In this document: in pieces, positions 1 to 38,284 of the stretch | Layout of the letters: every line of letters starts with the position of its first letter | How positions within the stretch are numbered: the stretch's first letter is position 1 | Source: Fratercula arctica | Lineage: Eukaryota > Chordata > Aves > Charadriiformes > Alcidae | DNA: 64,000 bases | Reading direction: 5' to 3' | NCBI GenBank assembly: GCA_947846985.1 | Contig: CANTUZ010000023.1 | Coordinates: 3,987,677 to 4,051,676, forward strand | The notes under the pieces: generated by a model | What the model saw: the letters and a program-made list of their open reading frames with translations, nothing else | Told to the model about the DNA's origin: nothing | Databases searched by the model: none | Made by a program: the position numbers and the translations under genes

Positions 1-457
1 GCTGAAGATGAGCTGTCAGGAACTTGGCAGGACCCCCACGTCCTTGTGCAATCCTTCCAAGTGTCCTCGTTTCTCCAGCCTGCGCAGGCGAGGTTTGCAG
101 AGGGCCAGCGCTGCGCCCCCGGGGGCTGCATCCCAGGGGACCGGGGGCATCCTGCACCCCCATGGCGGGGGTGTGTGTGTGTGTCAGCCCCCAGGGGGCT
201 GCAAGGAGGGTGGCGTGGCACGGCTGGAGCGCATTCCATGGTTGTACGCCGGGAAATGCACCCCATGACCCAGCTGGTGCATGAGCTGCCTTACTGCCAG
301 CTTTCTGCTCACATCCCCCCCCCCAAAAAAAATGATGCTCCTCATCGTGTTGCTCTGCCCACGCCGGAATTGTCAGGACCTGCCCAGGATGGTCACAGCA
401 TCTTGTCCCCAAAAGGGTTCACCACCAGGCACGGTCCTGGCCTCTACCAATCCTTAC

Positions 458-1484
458 CTGGGGACCCCCATCTCCTCCCCACCCCGGGGGGCCACGCTTG
501 GGGCTTCTCCTCCCAGGTGGCCCCTGGAAGAGCAGAGAGGGGGCTCAGCGAGCCCCCCCAGCACCCCGGGGAGTCTCAGGGCTGCGAGCCTGTACTCACC
601 ACCTCTCCATGAGGGTCTGGGGGCCCCTTGTCGTCCCCCCCCCCGGGCACCCCAGGAGCCTTTCTGCCCCTGGGTGAAGGCAGGAGGAAGGGATTTAACA
701 ATGGGGTGGGGGCGAAGGAGGTGATGCTCAGCCGTGCAGCTCCACACCTCCCTCCCCCGGGACCCCTTCTCTCCGGGGTGGCCGGGGGTCCCCACTTTGC
801 CCTGGGGAGGAGAGAGGAGGCTGTGCCCATGCCCGTGTCCGGTCCTGCTCGGATGGCTGTGCTGGGATGGAGGGATGGTTGCACCATGGTGCAATGCCCC
901 CCATCCACGCCGTGGTGGCCAGCTTCTCCAGGAGGTCCCTGCAGGGAGGTGGCATGGACTGGTGCCAGGGTGGAATAGCCAGGTTCCGGCTTTGCCCCAT
1001 TTCCCTGGCCATCCCATGGTGACCATCTCCCATTCCCCTCCCGGATCCCGCTCTTCCCTGCCCATCCTGGAGGTCTCCCTGCCGCTGCCAGCTCTCCCTG
1101 GCCTTGACCACCATGGGTGCCCACAGGAGCCATGGGATAAGCCAGGAGGCAGGGACGTACCTGCTCCCTGGGGTGACCCACGAAGCCCTGCAAAGAGCCA
1201 GAGGAGGGCAGCCGGGGGGTGGTGGACACCCACATTGCAGGGACGGAGCCACATTGGGCTACGACAGCCCCTCACCTTCGGTCCACACTGCCCCGCCCGG
1301 GCATCCCTGCATCCCTCAGCTGCCATGGAGACCCCGTGGTCCCTGCACCCTCCGCGCTTGGGAGGTGACAGGGGGACATCAGAGGCAACGCGGTGACGGG
1401 GGTCCCCTCGCCCCCAGGGCCACCCATGGGTGTCCCACAACCAACTCACGCCGTGTCTGTGCTTGCCCTTGTGCCCCTTGTTGC
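458..1484 (-). CDS. Collagen-like (Gly-X-Y) exon cluster, gene not identified
   Basis: Several short minus-strand segments read as collagen triplets between splice-like sites. 801-748 is 54 bp, six intact triplets (GKVGTPGHPGEKGSRGRE), after a CAG acceptor. 1187-1161 is 27 bp (GFVGHPREQ) with CAG acceptor and GTACGT donor. 938-885 can be read as 54 bp (starting GPPGEAGHHGVD) with a weak donor. 523-458 is 66 bp (starting GPPGRRSPK) with CAG acceptor and GTAAGG donor. 1484-1450 is 35 bp (NKGHKGKHRHG) with GTGAGT donor. A segment at 669-600 starts GQKGSWGAR but loses phase at a 10-G run. Exon sizes of 27 and 54 bp and introns of about 100-250 bp are typical of compact collagen genes. Several triplets have Ser, Arg or Cys where Gly is expected, so this may be decaying, an interrupted collagen, or affected by homopolymer errors. 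Neither end is seen and no N- or C-terminal domain is recognised. A Cys-containing candidate exon at 2630-2578 (minus) could belong to it. Confidence 0.42.
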
Positions 1485-1940
1485 CTGTCACCCCCGAGGA
1501 CAGAGACCCTGGGAGCGGCAGCCGTGACCCCCCCCGGCCCAATGACGGACCCCGGGCTGGGAGCCAGCGCGGCTGGGCTCCCTTCCCAGCCGGGAGAGGA
1601 AGGACTTGAGCGGAGCCGAGCTCTCAGGGCTCCTCCTGGCCCTGGGAAAGGGATCCGGGGCTGTGCGTGCAGCACGGGGGTGCAATTCCCCTGGGGGGGG
1701 AGCATGGTGAGACCCCCACAGCCCTGCCCATCGCTCCCGGTGAGGCCAGGCATGGCTGGAGCCCCCCTCCACCCCACTCCTCACCCCGTGGTGTTATCGG
1801 GTGGCTGGATGATGACGCAGGGAAGACGAAGGAGGCGGCGACATGGGCTTGGCTGCGAGGTGGCGGGGGAAAGCTGGCAGAGGCTCTGGGGGCCACCCGG
1901 CACGGTGTGACACCCCACAGCACCCCGTCGTCCCCTCCAG

Positions 1941-2040
1941 AGCGGGCTGACCCGCTGGTGACGGTGGCGGTGAACGCCACGGCGCTGGGGGACCTGCAGG
2001 AGTTGGGGGGATGGCTGGGGAGCGGGGGGCAGCAGGAGCT
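1941..2040 (+). other. Isolated candidate exon, plus strand
   Basis: An open segment lies between a pyrimidine-rich CAG acceptor and a GTGAGG donor at about 2041. It reads roughly RADPLVTVAVNATALGDL, then QELGGWLGSGGQQEL. The hydrophobic start is faintly like the end of a von Willebrand A domain, but that is only an impression. No partner exon was found on the same strand, so this may be chance in GC-rich DNA. Confidence 0.15.
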
Positions 2041-2170
2041 GGTGAGGACGGGCCACGGACGGGTGGGTGACGGGGTCCCTGTGGGCTCTGAGCGGGGGTG
2101 TCACCCCCTCCCACAGCTGCCAGATGTGTCCCTGCAACCTGCCTGGGGCTGCAAAGTCCAAGAGGTCCCG

Positions 2171-2338
2171 ATGGTCCTTTGCTGTCCCCTCTCCAGCAGT
2201 TCCCTGTCCTTCTGGAACCGAGGAGCCCAGAACTGGACCCAGTGCTCCAGCTGCGGCCTCCCCAGGGCAGAGCAGAGGGGGAGGATGAACCTCCCTCCAC
2301 CTGCTGGCCACGCTCTTCTTGATGCCCCCCAGGATGCA
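2171..2338 (-). mobile_element. CR1 LINE fragment, antisense
   Basis: This stretch is nearly the same as 28890-29052, inside the larger CR1 copy in BMP1 intron 17. It includes the stretch beginning CTGTCCCCTCTCCAGCAG and ending near GATGCCCCCCAGGATGC, which is common in avian CR1 elements. Only about 170 bp remain, with neither element end. Confidence 0.85.
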
Positions 2339-3778
2339 GACAGGGAGCAATGGACCACAGACGGGGGCCAGTAGCCCAGCCTGCATGTCCTGCCACACCG
2401 GGTGACCTGCCTGCTCTGCCGACACACGGGACACGACCCATCCCATGGGCTGGCCATGGGGAGAAGGCGACCGGAGCCAAACCTTTGGGAATTAGCAAAT
2501 TGAGGGACCAAAGACTGCGGTCGGAGCTGAACCTGCAGCATCGCCACAACCCCAGGGTGACTGGGGACATCCCTTACCTCCGGTGCGGGGGTTCCGCAGT
2601 GTGGGGCTGGGGCAGTGCCGGACGGTGCAGCTGAGTGTGGGATGCCGGAGTTGGCCGCCTGCATGGGAGGATGACCACCTCCTCCTCCTCCTCCTCCTCC
2701 AGCAAGGCTTGGGAGGATGTGGGGTGCAGGATGTGGGGTGCAGGATGTGGGGTGCAGGATATGGGGTGCATTCGGGGGCTTTATGTATTGCAGGGCTTGA
2801 GAAAACCTCGTATGTCTGATGCATCAGGGGGAGCTGCTTTTTGTGGCCACGGAAGAGTCTCCCAGGCTCCGTGGGGCTGGACCAGCCGTGGGGCACGGGC
2901 CATGGCACCCCACGGCCGCCACCGCCGTGCCAAGGAGCTCCCAGAGCAGGAGACCATCGCTGGTGGCGGGTGACGGCGGTGCTTGGAAAACCACGTCCGC
3001 AAGGGAGCCGGGTCCCAGCGTGGGAACGCCAGGCTGGTGGGAAGAGAGGGGGGGGGTGGGGAGGGGTGGGGGGGGAACCCTCCACCGAGAGCCCCGCGCC
3101 GTGAGAAAGGGGCGATATCAGGGTGGAAACCAGCGGCCAGACCCTGACATAATGGATTTACATCATCCGGGGACTCAGCCCTCAAACATCCTTCCCAGCA
3201 GAGGGATGGAAACGGAAAGTATTTCCAAAGCCAGGCTCGTTTTTTACGGAGGGTGGGAAAGGAGGGGGGGGGAATCTGTTTGTTTTCTCAGGAGACCGAG
3301 CGAGAGGTTGGAGATGAATTGGGGCAGTTGGTTGGTCCCCGCACTCCCATTCCCGGGGCTGGGGATGGCGTCGGGGACGGCGAGCGAGACCAGTTTGCGG
3401 GAGTTTATTTACTGGCGTGGAAAAAAGGGGAAAGGGGGGGGGAGGGGAAGGGAAAAAAGGGAAAAACCCACCGGCTGTAGGTTTTGCAACAGCCGGGCTA
3501 AGGAGGAAAACACATCCCGAGGTGATCCGCTCTTTTGGGGGAGGAAAATAACAGCCCCCAGATAAGGCGCGAAGGAGGTTTCCCCACCATCGGCGGCGCC
3601 TGGTGGGAACGAGCCAGGCCGGGAACGCGGGAGGTCCCTGAAAAGCAAAAGGGGAAAAAGGGCTTTGGAAAAAGGATGGGGGGGTCAGTGGGCAGGGGAG
3701 GGAGCGGGGCCCGGATGCCTGTGTGCATCCAGCGTGTCCCCGAGGCAAGTAATTGTGTGCAGGAGCACAGAACGCTTC

Positions 3779-3855
3779 AAAAAAAAAAAAAACAAAAAAA
3801 CAAAAAAACAAAAAAACAAAAAAAAACCAAAAAAAACAAAAACAAAAAAAACCCC
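3779..3855. repeat. A-rich simple repeat
   Basis: Runs of six to twelve A are separated by single or double C. It looks like a degraded poly(A) or simple repeat. No LINE body is recognised on either side. Confidence 0.85.
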
Positions 3856-4429
3856 CAACATTAACGCAAGTTATAAGAGTATCGTTAAGACGATCGGGCT
3901 GTGTTTGTGCGGCAGCGGCAAGAGCGGGGTACGCTGCTCGGTATGACGGGATGGAGAGGCCCCCCCCTCAGCCCCCCCCCCCCAGCACTTCCCAGGCTGA
4001 GGCTGGGATGTCCCGGAGGGACACGGGACATGTATGGGGATGGGCAAGGGGACAAGGCAAAACGCCCCCCTCCCCGGACGGGCAAAGCAAGGCTGAACTG
4101 GGAGGGATGTGTGGCGAGCGGGCGGCTGGACCCCGCTTCCCTCCCCAGGGTGGGGGCACCCGCACCCTGACTTGGGGGAGACGCAGCCACCCCAACCCCC
4201 TGTACCCCCCCCCCCCCAGGGTGGGAGGTGGCGGAGGGCAGGGAGCGAGGTGACGTCCCTCGGAGCGCCGCGGGGACGTCCTGCCCTGTCCCCATCACCA
4301 CCCGCCTCGTTGGGTGGCCAGGGTGCCCCGGGCATGGCCCGCTGCGGAGTTTGGTGGCCCCTGGCCAGTGACGAGCTCTGCTGAAGTGGCAGAGCTTTGA
4401 CGGCAGGTGTCACTCACAGACCTCGGCGC

Positions 4430-4495
4430 ACACGCGTGAACACACACACGCGTGAACACACACACGCGTGAACACACACACGCGTGAACACACAC
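4430..4495. repeat. CA/CG-containing microsatellite
   Basis: About four to five tandem copies of a 16-bp unit containing ACACGCGTGAACACAC. The unit carries the CpG-rich palindrome ACGCGT. Confidence 0.9.
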
Positions 4496-4947
4496 ACAGG
4501 CGGCCCAGCCAGGGCTGACGGCTGCCCTGCTCTCTGGGCACCCCCCTGACCACCCTGCGGTGGCTCCCCCCGCTCCAGGGGTGCTCGCCCACCCTCCCTG
4601 GGGTGCTAGCCCAACTCCTGGGCTGCTTGCCCACCCGCTCCAGGGTGCCCAGCTCCTGGCAGGCCCGTGATCCGGGCGGGATGGGTGCCTCCGGGTGCAG
4701 GGCTGCCTTTGGGGTCGGGGAGGGATGGCAGAGGGAGCCCCGGCCCCACGCTCCCACAGCATCCCGGGGTGGGAGTGGGGGTCCTGGCTGCACCCCCCCA
4801 GCAAGAGGCAGGGTCTCACGGGGGGGGTTTGCAGGGTGCTGGCAGCTTCCCAACGCCTGCCGCGGGGCCTAGAGCCCACGGATGTTTGGGAAGGGTGGGT
4901 GGGCTGGGGGTGCTGCCTCCTCTTCCTCCTCCTCCTCCTCCGGCAGG

Positions 4948-5885
4948 ATGGAGGATGGGGGGTGCAGGGTATGGGGTGCAGGGTACGGGGTGCAGGACCG
5001 GGGGTGCGGGACTGAGGGTCCAGCACCAGGAGATACGGGGTGCAGGGATGGGGAACGCGGGGAATGCAGGAGCGGGGCTGGGGAATGCAGGATGGGGATG
5101 TGGGGTGCAGGACCAGGACATGGGGGTGTAAGGGGGGGTGTAGGACTGGGGGATGTGGATGGGGGGTTCAGGATGGGGATCTGGGGTGTAGGACATGGGG
5201 ATGGGGGGGGTGTAGGACTGGGGGATGCGGATGGGGGGTGCGGGATGGGGATGTGGGGTGTAGGATGGGGGTTATGAGGTGCAGGAACAGAGGTTGTGGG
5301 GTGCAGAACTGGGGGACAAGGTGCTCGGGGGGGTGCAGGACCGGGGTTGGGAATATGGGACAGGACTCGGGGGGCAGGATCGATACAGGGGATACAGGAT
5401 GGGACCCGGGGAGGGGTAGGATTGGTACTGGGGGATACGGGACAGGACCTGGGGGGTCAGGATCGGGACTGGGGGATATGGGACGGGACGGGGGGGGCAG
5501 GATCTGTGCTTGGGAATATGGAATGGGACCGTGAGTGGCAGGATCGGTGCTGGGGGATACTGGACGAGACTGGGGGAGCAGCATTGGTACCGGGGGATAT
5601 GGGACGGGACTGGAGGGGGGGGCAGGATCGGGACCGGGGGATATGGGACGAGATCGGGGGGGTCAGGATCTGTGCTTGGGAATATGGGGTGGGACCGGGG
5701 CGAGGGGGGCAGGATCTGTGCTTGGGGATACGGACGGGACCGTGGAGGGGTAGGATCGATACCGGGGGATACCGGATGGGACCAGGGCGGGGGGGCAGGA
5801 TCTGTACCGGCGGACACGGGACGGGACCGGGAGGTGCGGGACAGGACAAGGGGGAGCACGACCGGGACCAGGGGGTGTAGAACGG
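4948..5885. repeat. G-rich minisatellite upstream of BMP1
   Basis: More than 900 bp of degenerate tandem repeats. The left part uses a 14-bp GGGGTGCAGGAT-type unit. The right part uses a unit of about 50 bp built around GGGGGATATGGGACGGGAC and GGCAGGATC. One strand is almost free of C-runs, so G-quadruplexes are likely. Long open frames across it are by-products of the repeat and are not annotated as genes. Confidence 0.9.
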
Positions 5886-6055
5886 GGTCCGGAGGCTGGG
5901 GGGGGGGTGGCAGGAGCGGGGGCTGCTGTCCGGGACCCCGGCAGCGGCGCGGCTCCCCCCCGCCTTCGCCGCTGGCCCCGCTCCCAGCCCTGCGCCCGGG
6001 GCTGCAGGGGCCGAGCTCCGCGCTTGAACCCGCCCCCGCCAGATCTCATTTCCCT

Positions 6056-6202
6056 AAAAAAAAAAAAAAAAAAAGAAAAAGAAAAAAAAAAAAAGAGCGA
6101 GAGAAAAAAAAAAAGAGAGAGAGAGAAAGAGGAGGGGAAAGGAAAAAAAAAAAAAAAGAAAAGCGAAGAAGGGAAGGAAAGAGGGGAAGGGGGGGGGGGA
6201 AA
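6056..6202. repeat. Purine tract in the BMP1 leader
   Basis: About 147 bp of almost pure A/G on the plus strand, with only two C interruptions, ending in a G-run about 85 bp before the BMP1 start codon. It starts as poly(A) and passes into GA and AAAG repeats. If transcription starts upstream, it lies in the 5' UTR. Confidence 0.9.
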
Positions 6203-6286
6203 TAATAAATAAATTTAAAAAAAAAAGCCGCCCGCCTCTCACACACGCACACCCCCCCTCACCCCCCCCCCCCTGCCCGCGGAGCC

Positions 6287-30482
<24,196 letters not shown>

Positions 30483-30872
30483 GGGGCCGGGGGTCCCGGC
30501 CCCCCTCCCTTGCAGGCAGGGAAAGAGGAGGAGGAGGAGGAGGAGGGGCAGGGAGGAAGGAAGGGGGGAGCGCTGCCCCGCACAGACTGCACGGAGGAGC
30601 ACACAGCCAACCTCAGCACTCAGACACGCTCGCACGGGGGGGGCCCTGGGGCTCGGGCACCCACAGGCACAAGGGCAGAAGGAGGGAGGACTTGGGGAGG
30701 GGGGGGGGAATCCCCTCTGCCGGGGTCCCCTCCGCCGGTGGCTGCCCCCTCCCCTCGCTGCTGGGGGGACCCAACGGGACCTGCTCCCCGGCGGCAGCTC
30801 TCTGAATGTACAAACCAGTAACCGGGAAGAGCCCAACACACGGAAGGTGCTGTCTCTCTCTTGTACCCATGA

Positions 30873-30878
30873 AATAAA
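30873..30878 (+). terminator. BMP1 long-form poly(A) signal
   Basis: A canonical AATAAA lies 391 bp after the BMP1 stop codon (TGA at 30480-30482). Confidence 0.85.
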
Positions 30879-30899
30879 TACCCTTGTACTTGGAGGGGG

Positions 30900-32700
30900 G
30901 GGGAGCGGCCCCAGGCTCTTTGCTTCCACCCCAGTATCCCCAGAGGTAAACAGCATCCAAAACTGAGACTGGACTGGAGGGGGGGGAGAGCTAATTGCAA
31001 CCTGATGAGGGAGCGGCCGGACCGTCTCCCAGGGGCTGGAGGGTCTCTCGGGTGCTGGGTGCTGGGCTCCATCGCTGCAGGGAGCCATCTGTCCTGTCCC
31101 CCCCCCTTCCCGGGACTCCTGCTTTTGGGCAGCTCTGCAGGTAGGTGCTCACCCCACACCTTTCCTTCCCCACCCCCATATCTCAGCCCAGCGAGCGTCC
31201 CAGCCGAGCCGGAGTCACCCCACAGCAAGTCACCCGTCCCCACAGCAAGTCACCCGTCCCCACAGCAAGTCACCCATCCCCACAGCAAGTCACGAGCCCC
31301 ATAGCAAGTTGCCCATCCCCATAGCAAGTCACCGTCCCCGTAGCAAGTTGCCCATGCCCATAGCAAGTCACCCATCCCCACAGCAAGTCACGAGCCCCAT
31401 AGCAAGTCGCCCATCCCCATAGCAAGTCGCCCATCCCCATAGCAAGTCACCGTCCCCGTAGCAAGTTGCACATGCCCATAGCAAGTCACCCATCCCCACA
31501 GCAAGTCACGAGCCCCATAGCAAGTTGCCTACACCCATAGCAAGGAGCCTGTCCCCATGGCAAGTCGCCCATGCCCATAGCAAGTCACTGTCCCGATAGC
31601 AAGTTGCCCATGCCCATAGTAAGTTGCCCATCCCCATAGCAAGTCACCATCCCCATAGCAAGTCACTGTCCCCATAGCAAGTTGCCCATGCCCATAGCAA
31701 GTCGCCGTCCCCGGCGTGGGGCGGTTGGGGTGCCACGTGCCGCAGCCACCGCGTGCTGCAGCCACCGCCTGCTCCAGCCGCGTCCCTACACCGCGCCGCC
31801 CGCCCGCGCCCGCCGCGAGCAGATGGCTGGTGGGCTGCGGCACGGGCCCCCGCGCCCGCCTCGCGCTCCCTCGTGCAGCTTTGTGTGTCCCCTCCTTCCT
31901 CCCCGTGTCCCCTGATGGGGCGACGGGGATGCTCCGCACCCTGTTTGCGGCGGGAGGCTGGGGCCAGGCAGCAGTGGTGGCGTGGAAATGCAGGGAGTGC
32001 CCCGGAGTGGGCTGCGCCCGGACGCGACGGTGATGGGCACCAGGGTTTGTCACCCAGGAGGGTTTGCAGCCACAGTGATGGGTGAGGAGGTGCCAAACCC
32101 AAACTTCGGTGGCTGTCCCAGGGCTGGTGAGGGGAACAGGGTACCCATGGCTGTGCCCTCGCTGCCGCAGCATCCCTCCATGTCACCCTGTTCCCCCCCA
32201 AAGCCCTGTCCCCCCCCCCCCCCCCCAAGCTGGACCAGGATCTGGGGCGACTTCTCAGGGTCCTGGCGGGGGACAGGGGTGAGTGACACAGCCCGTGGCA
32301 ACCGCAGAGGGTTTGATACACCGCCAGCACAGCACAGGGATGCTTGGGGACCTGTTTGCAGCGGGATGCCGGGGACAAGCAGCAGTGGCGGCGTGGAAAG
32401 CACTGCCTGGGCAGGGAATGCCCTGGAGTTGGCTGTGCCCAAACGGGACGGTGATGGGCACCAGGGCTCGTCACCTAGGAGGGTTTGCAGCCGCGGTGAT
32501 GGGTGAGGAGGTGCCAAACCCAAACTTTGGTGGCTGTCCCAGGGCTGGTGAGGGGACCAGGGCACCAGTGGCTGCCGCAGCATCCCTCTGTGCCACCCGC
32601 AAAGCCCTGTCCCCCCCTCCCTGAGCCAGACAGGGGTCTGGAGCCGCTTCTGGGGGTCCTGGCGGGGGACAGAGGCGAGTGACACGGCCGGTGGCGACCG
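30900..32700. other. Intergenic DNA between BMP1 and PHYHIP
   Basis: Two convergent transcripts end toward this stretch. It holds the ~20-bp array at about 31213-31707 and a direct duplication of about 400 bp (31915-32740). No exon was recognised. Confidence 0.7.
31213..31707. repeat. Minisatellite, ~20-bp unit
   Basis: About 24 tandem copies of CCATAGCAAGTCACCCATCC-type sequence with variants (CACAGCAAGTCACCCGTCCC, GTAGCAAGTTGCCCATGCCC). Units are head to tail with no unique spacers, so it is not a CRISPR-like array. Confidence 0.95.
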
Positions 32701-32740
32701 CACAGAGTTTATTGATACACCGCCAGCACAGCACAGGGAT
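31915..32740. repeat. Two tandem ~410-bp copies next to the PHYHIP 3' end
   Basis: Two diverged copies share, in order, GGGATGCTC/GGGATGCTT, TGATGGGCACCAGGG, GGTGCCAAACCCAAACTT, GCAGCATCCCTC and TGATACACCGCCAGCACAGC. The last motif occurs at about 32311 and again at 32712, where it sits beside the PHYHIP poly(A) signal. Confidence 0.85.
32708..32713 (-). terminator. Candidate PHYHIP poly(A) signal
   Basis: TTTATT on the plus strand is AATAAA on the minus strand, about 890 bp after the PHYHIP stop codon. The intervening minus-strand 3' UTR shows no other AATAAA that I noticed. Confidence 0.55.
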
Positions 32741-33598
32741 GCTCGGGGACGGGGTGTGGGGGGGGGTTGTTCTCTTCTACCGTTACAGCGTGCATCGCAT
32801 ACACAGAGACGGGGAGCGGGCAGCCCGGGGTGGGGGGGGGCCAGCACGCAAGCGCCATGCTGCCGACGGCTCATGCGGGGGGCAGCGGAAGGGGGGACAC
32901 GGGGCTGGGGAGGGGAGGGGGCGCTCAGCTCCAGTCTCCCCCCACCCCGGCTCTTCCAGCTGCCTCCTGGGCCGGGGGTTCGGGTGGCACACGGCGATGG
33001 CTAGAGCAGAGAGCGAACACAGCACGGGGCTGGAGGGGGGGGGACACCGCCAGCATCCCCCCCCTGCACACACACCACTGCGGACACTGCAGCCCCAAAG
33101 CGGCACCGGCGGGAGATTGAGGGGGGGGTGTCCCTGCCTGAGCACCCCTCCATCCCTGGGAGCAGTTCAAAACCGGGGGGGTGCTTCCAGCCCCTCCGCC
33201 GAACCCCCTGGGAGGGCCGGGGATGGCGAGGGGAGGGGGGCCAGCCGTGGTGTAGGGGAGTGGGGGGGGGGGGATGCAGGGGCTGGCGGAGGGGCAGGGG
33301 GTCCCGCGGCGGCGGCAGAGCGTGGGGCTCACCCCGGCGAGGATGATGCTGGTCGGCCAGTCCAGGAGATGAAGGCTCCCTCCTTGGGGGGCGCAGGGCG
33401 GCGCGGGCTCTGCCTCCGCGCTGGGTGAGGGTCCCGCCGGCTCCTTCCCCCGGTGGGCAGGGACACGGGCAACGCCGCTGTTTCCCCCGGCCGGATCCCC
33501 CGCACCCATCCGCGTCCTCCACCCGGCAACGTCCATGGGTGAAACCCCCCCCCGGCCGCTTCCCGTCCCCCTCCCCGGCCCTGCCAGGCCCCCCAGCC

Positions 33599-38040
<4,442 letters not shown>

Positions 38041-38094
38041 CTGTCCCCCTCTTCACCGCACCGTGCCCGGTCCGGAGAGCCGGGCACTGCCCGT

Positions 38095-38274
38095 CACAAA
38101 GATGGCGCCGCCACCTTCCGCATGGCCGGGCAGTGCCAAGCACAAAGATGGCGGCCCATTGGCGGCCCCCGCGCGCCCCTAACAAAGATGGCGGCAGCGG
38201 CGTCTCTCCGGGAAGGGCCCGTCGCACAGCACGCATGCGCAGTGGGGCGGCGAGCCGGTGGTTGCTCGGGCAGG
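38095..38274 (+). promoter_or_regulatory. POLR3D: POLR3D promoter and non-coding first exon
   Basis: Three YY1-type motifs (AAGATGGCG at 38099, 38145 and 38185) are spaced 46 and 40 bp apart. The first two follow the related strings GCCGGGCACTGCC and GCCGGGCAGTGCC, so this part was probably duplicated. An NRF1-type palindrome ACGCATGCGCAGT lies at 38231-38243. There is no TATA box. The first exon ends at 38274 before GTAAGG. YY1 and NRF1 sites at the start site are typical of housekeeping genes. Confidence 0.65.
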
Positions 38275-38284
38275 GTAAGGGGCA

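Larger units (their letters stand above)
2641..4947. other. Intergenic DNA upstream of BMP1
   Basis: No convincing exon was seen. It holds a (TCC)n run at about 2681-2700 followed by three copies of a 14-bp GGATGTGGGGTGCA-type unit (about 2716-2770), an A-rich (AAAAAAC)n tract at about 3779-3855, and an (ACACACACGCGTGA)n microsatellite at about 4430-4495. The remainder is G-rich, unclassified sequence. Confidence 0.6.

Noticed and set aside
1276..1319. A further collagen exon on the minus strand
   Set aside because: A donor (GTGAGG) and an AG are present, but no frame gives regular Gly-X-Y; left out of the cluster's exon list.
2641..6286. SFTPC or LGI3 between the left edge and BMP1
   Set aside because: These are the human neighbours of BMP1, but no segment reads as a BRICHOS domain, surfactant protein C helix or LGI repeat.
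31213..31707. A CRISPR-like regular array
   Set aside because: Units are contiguous ~20-bp copies without unique spacers, in a vertebrate genome. It is a minisatellite.
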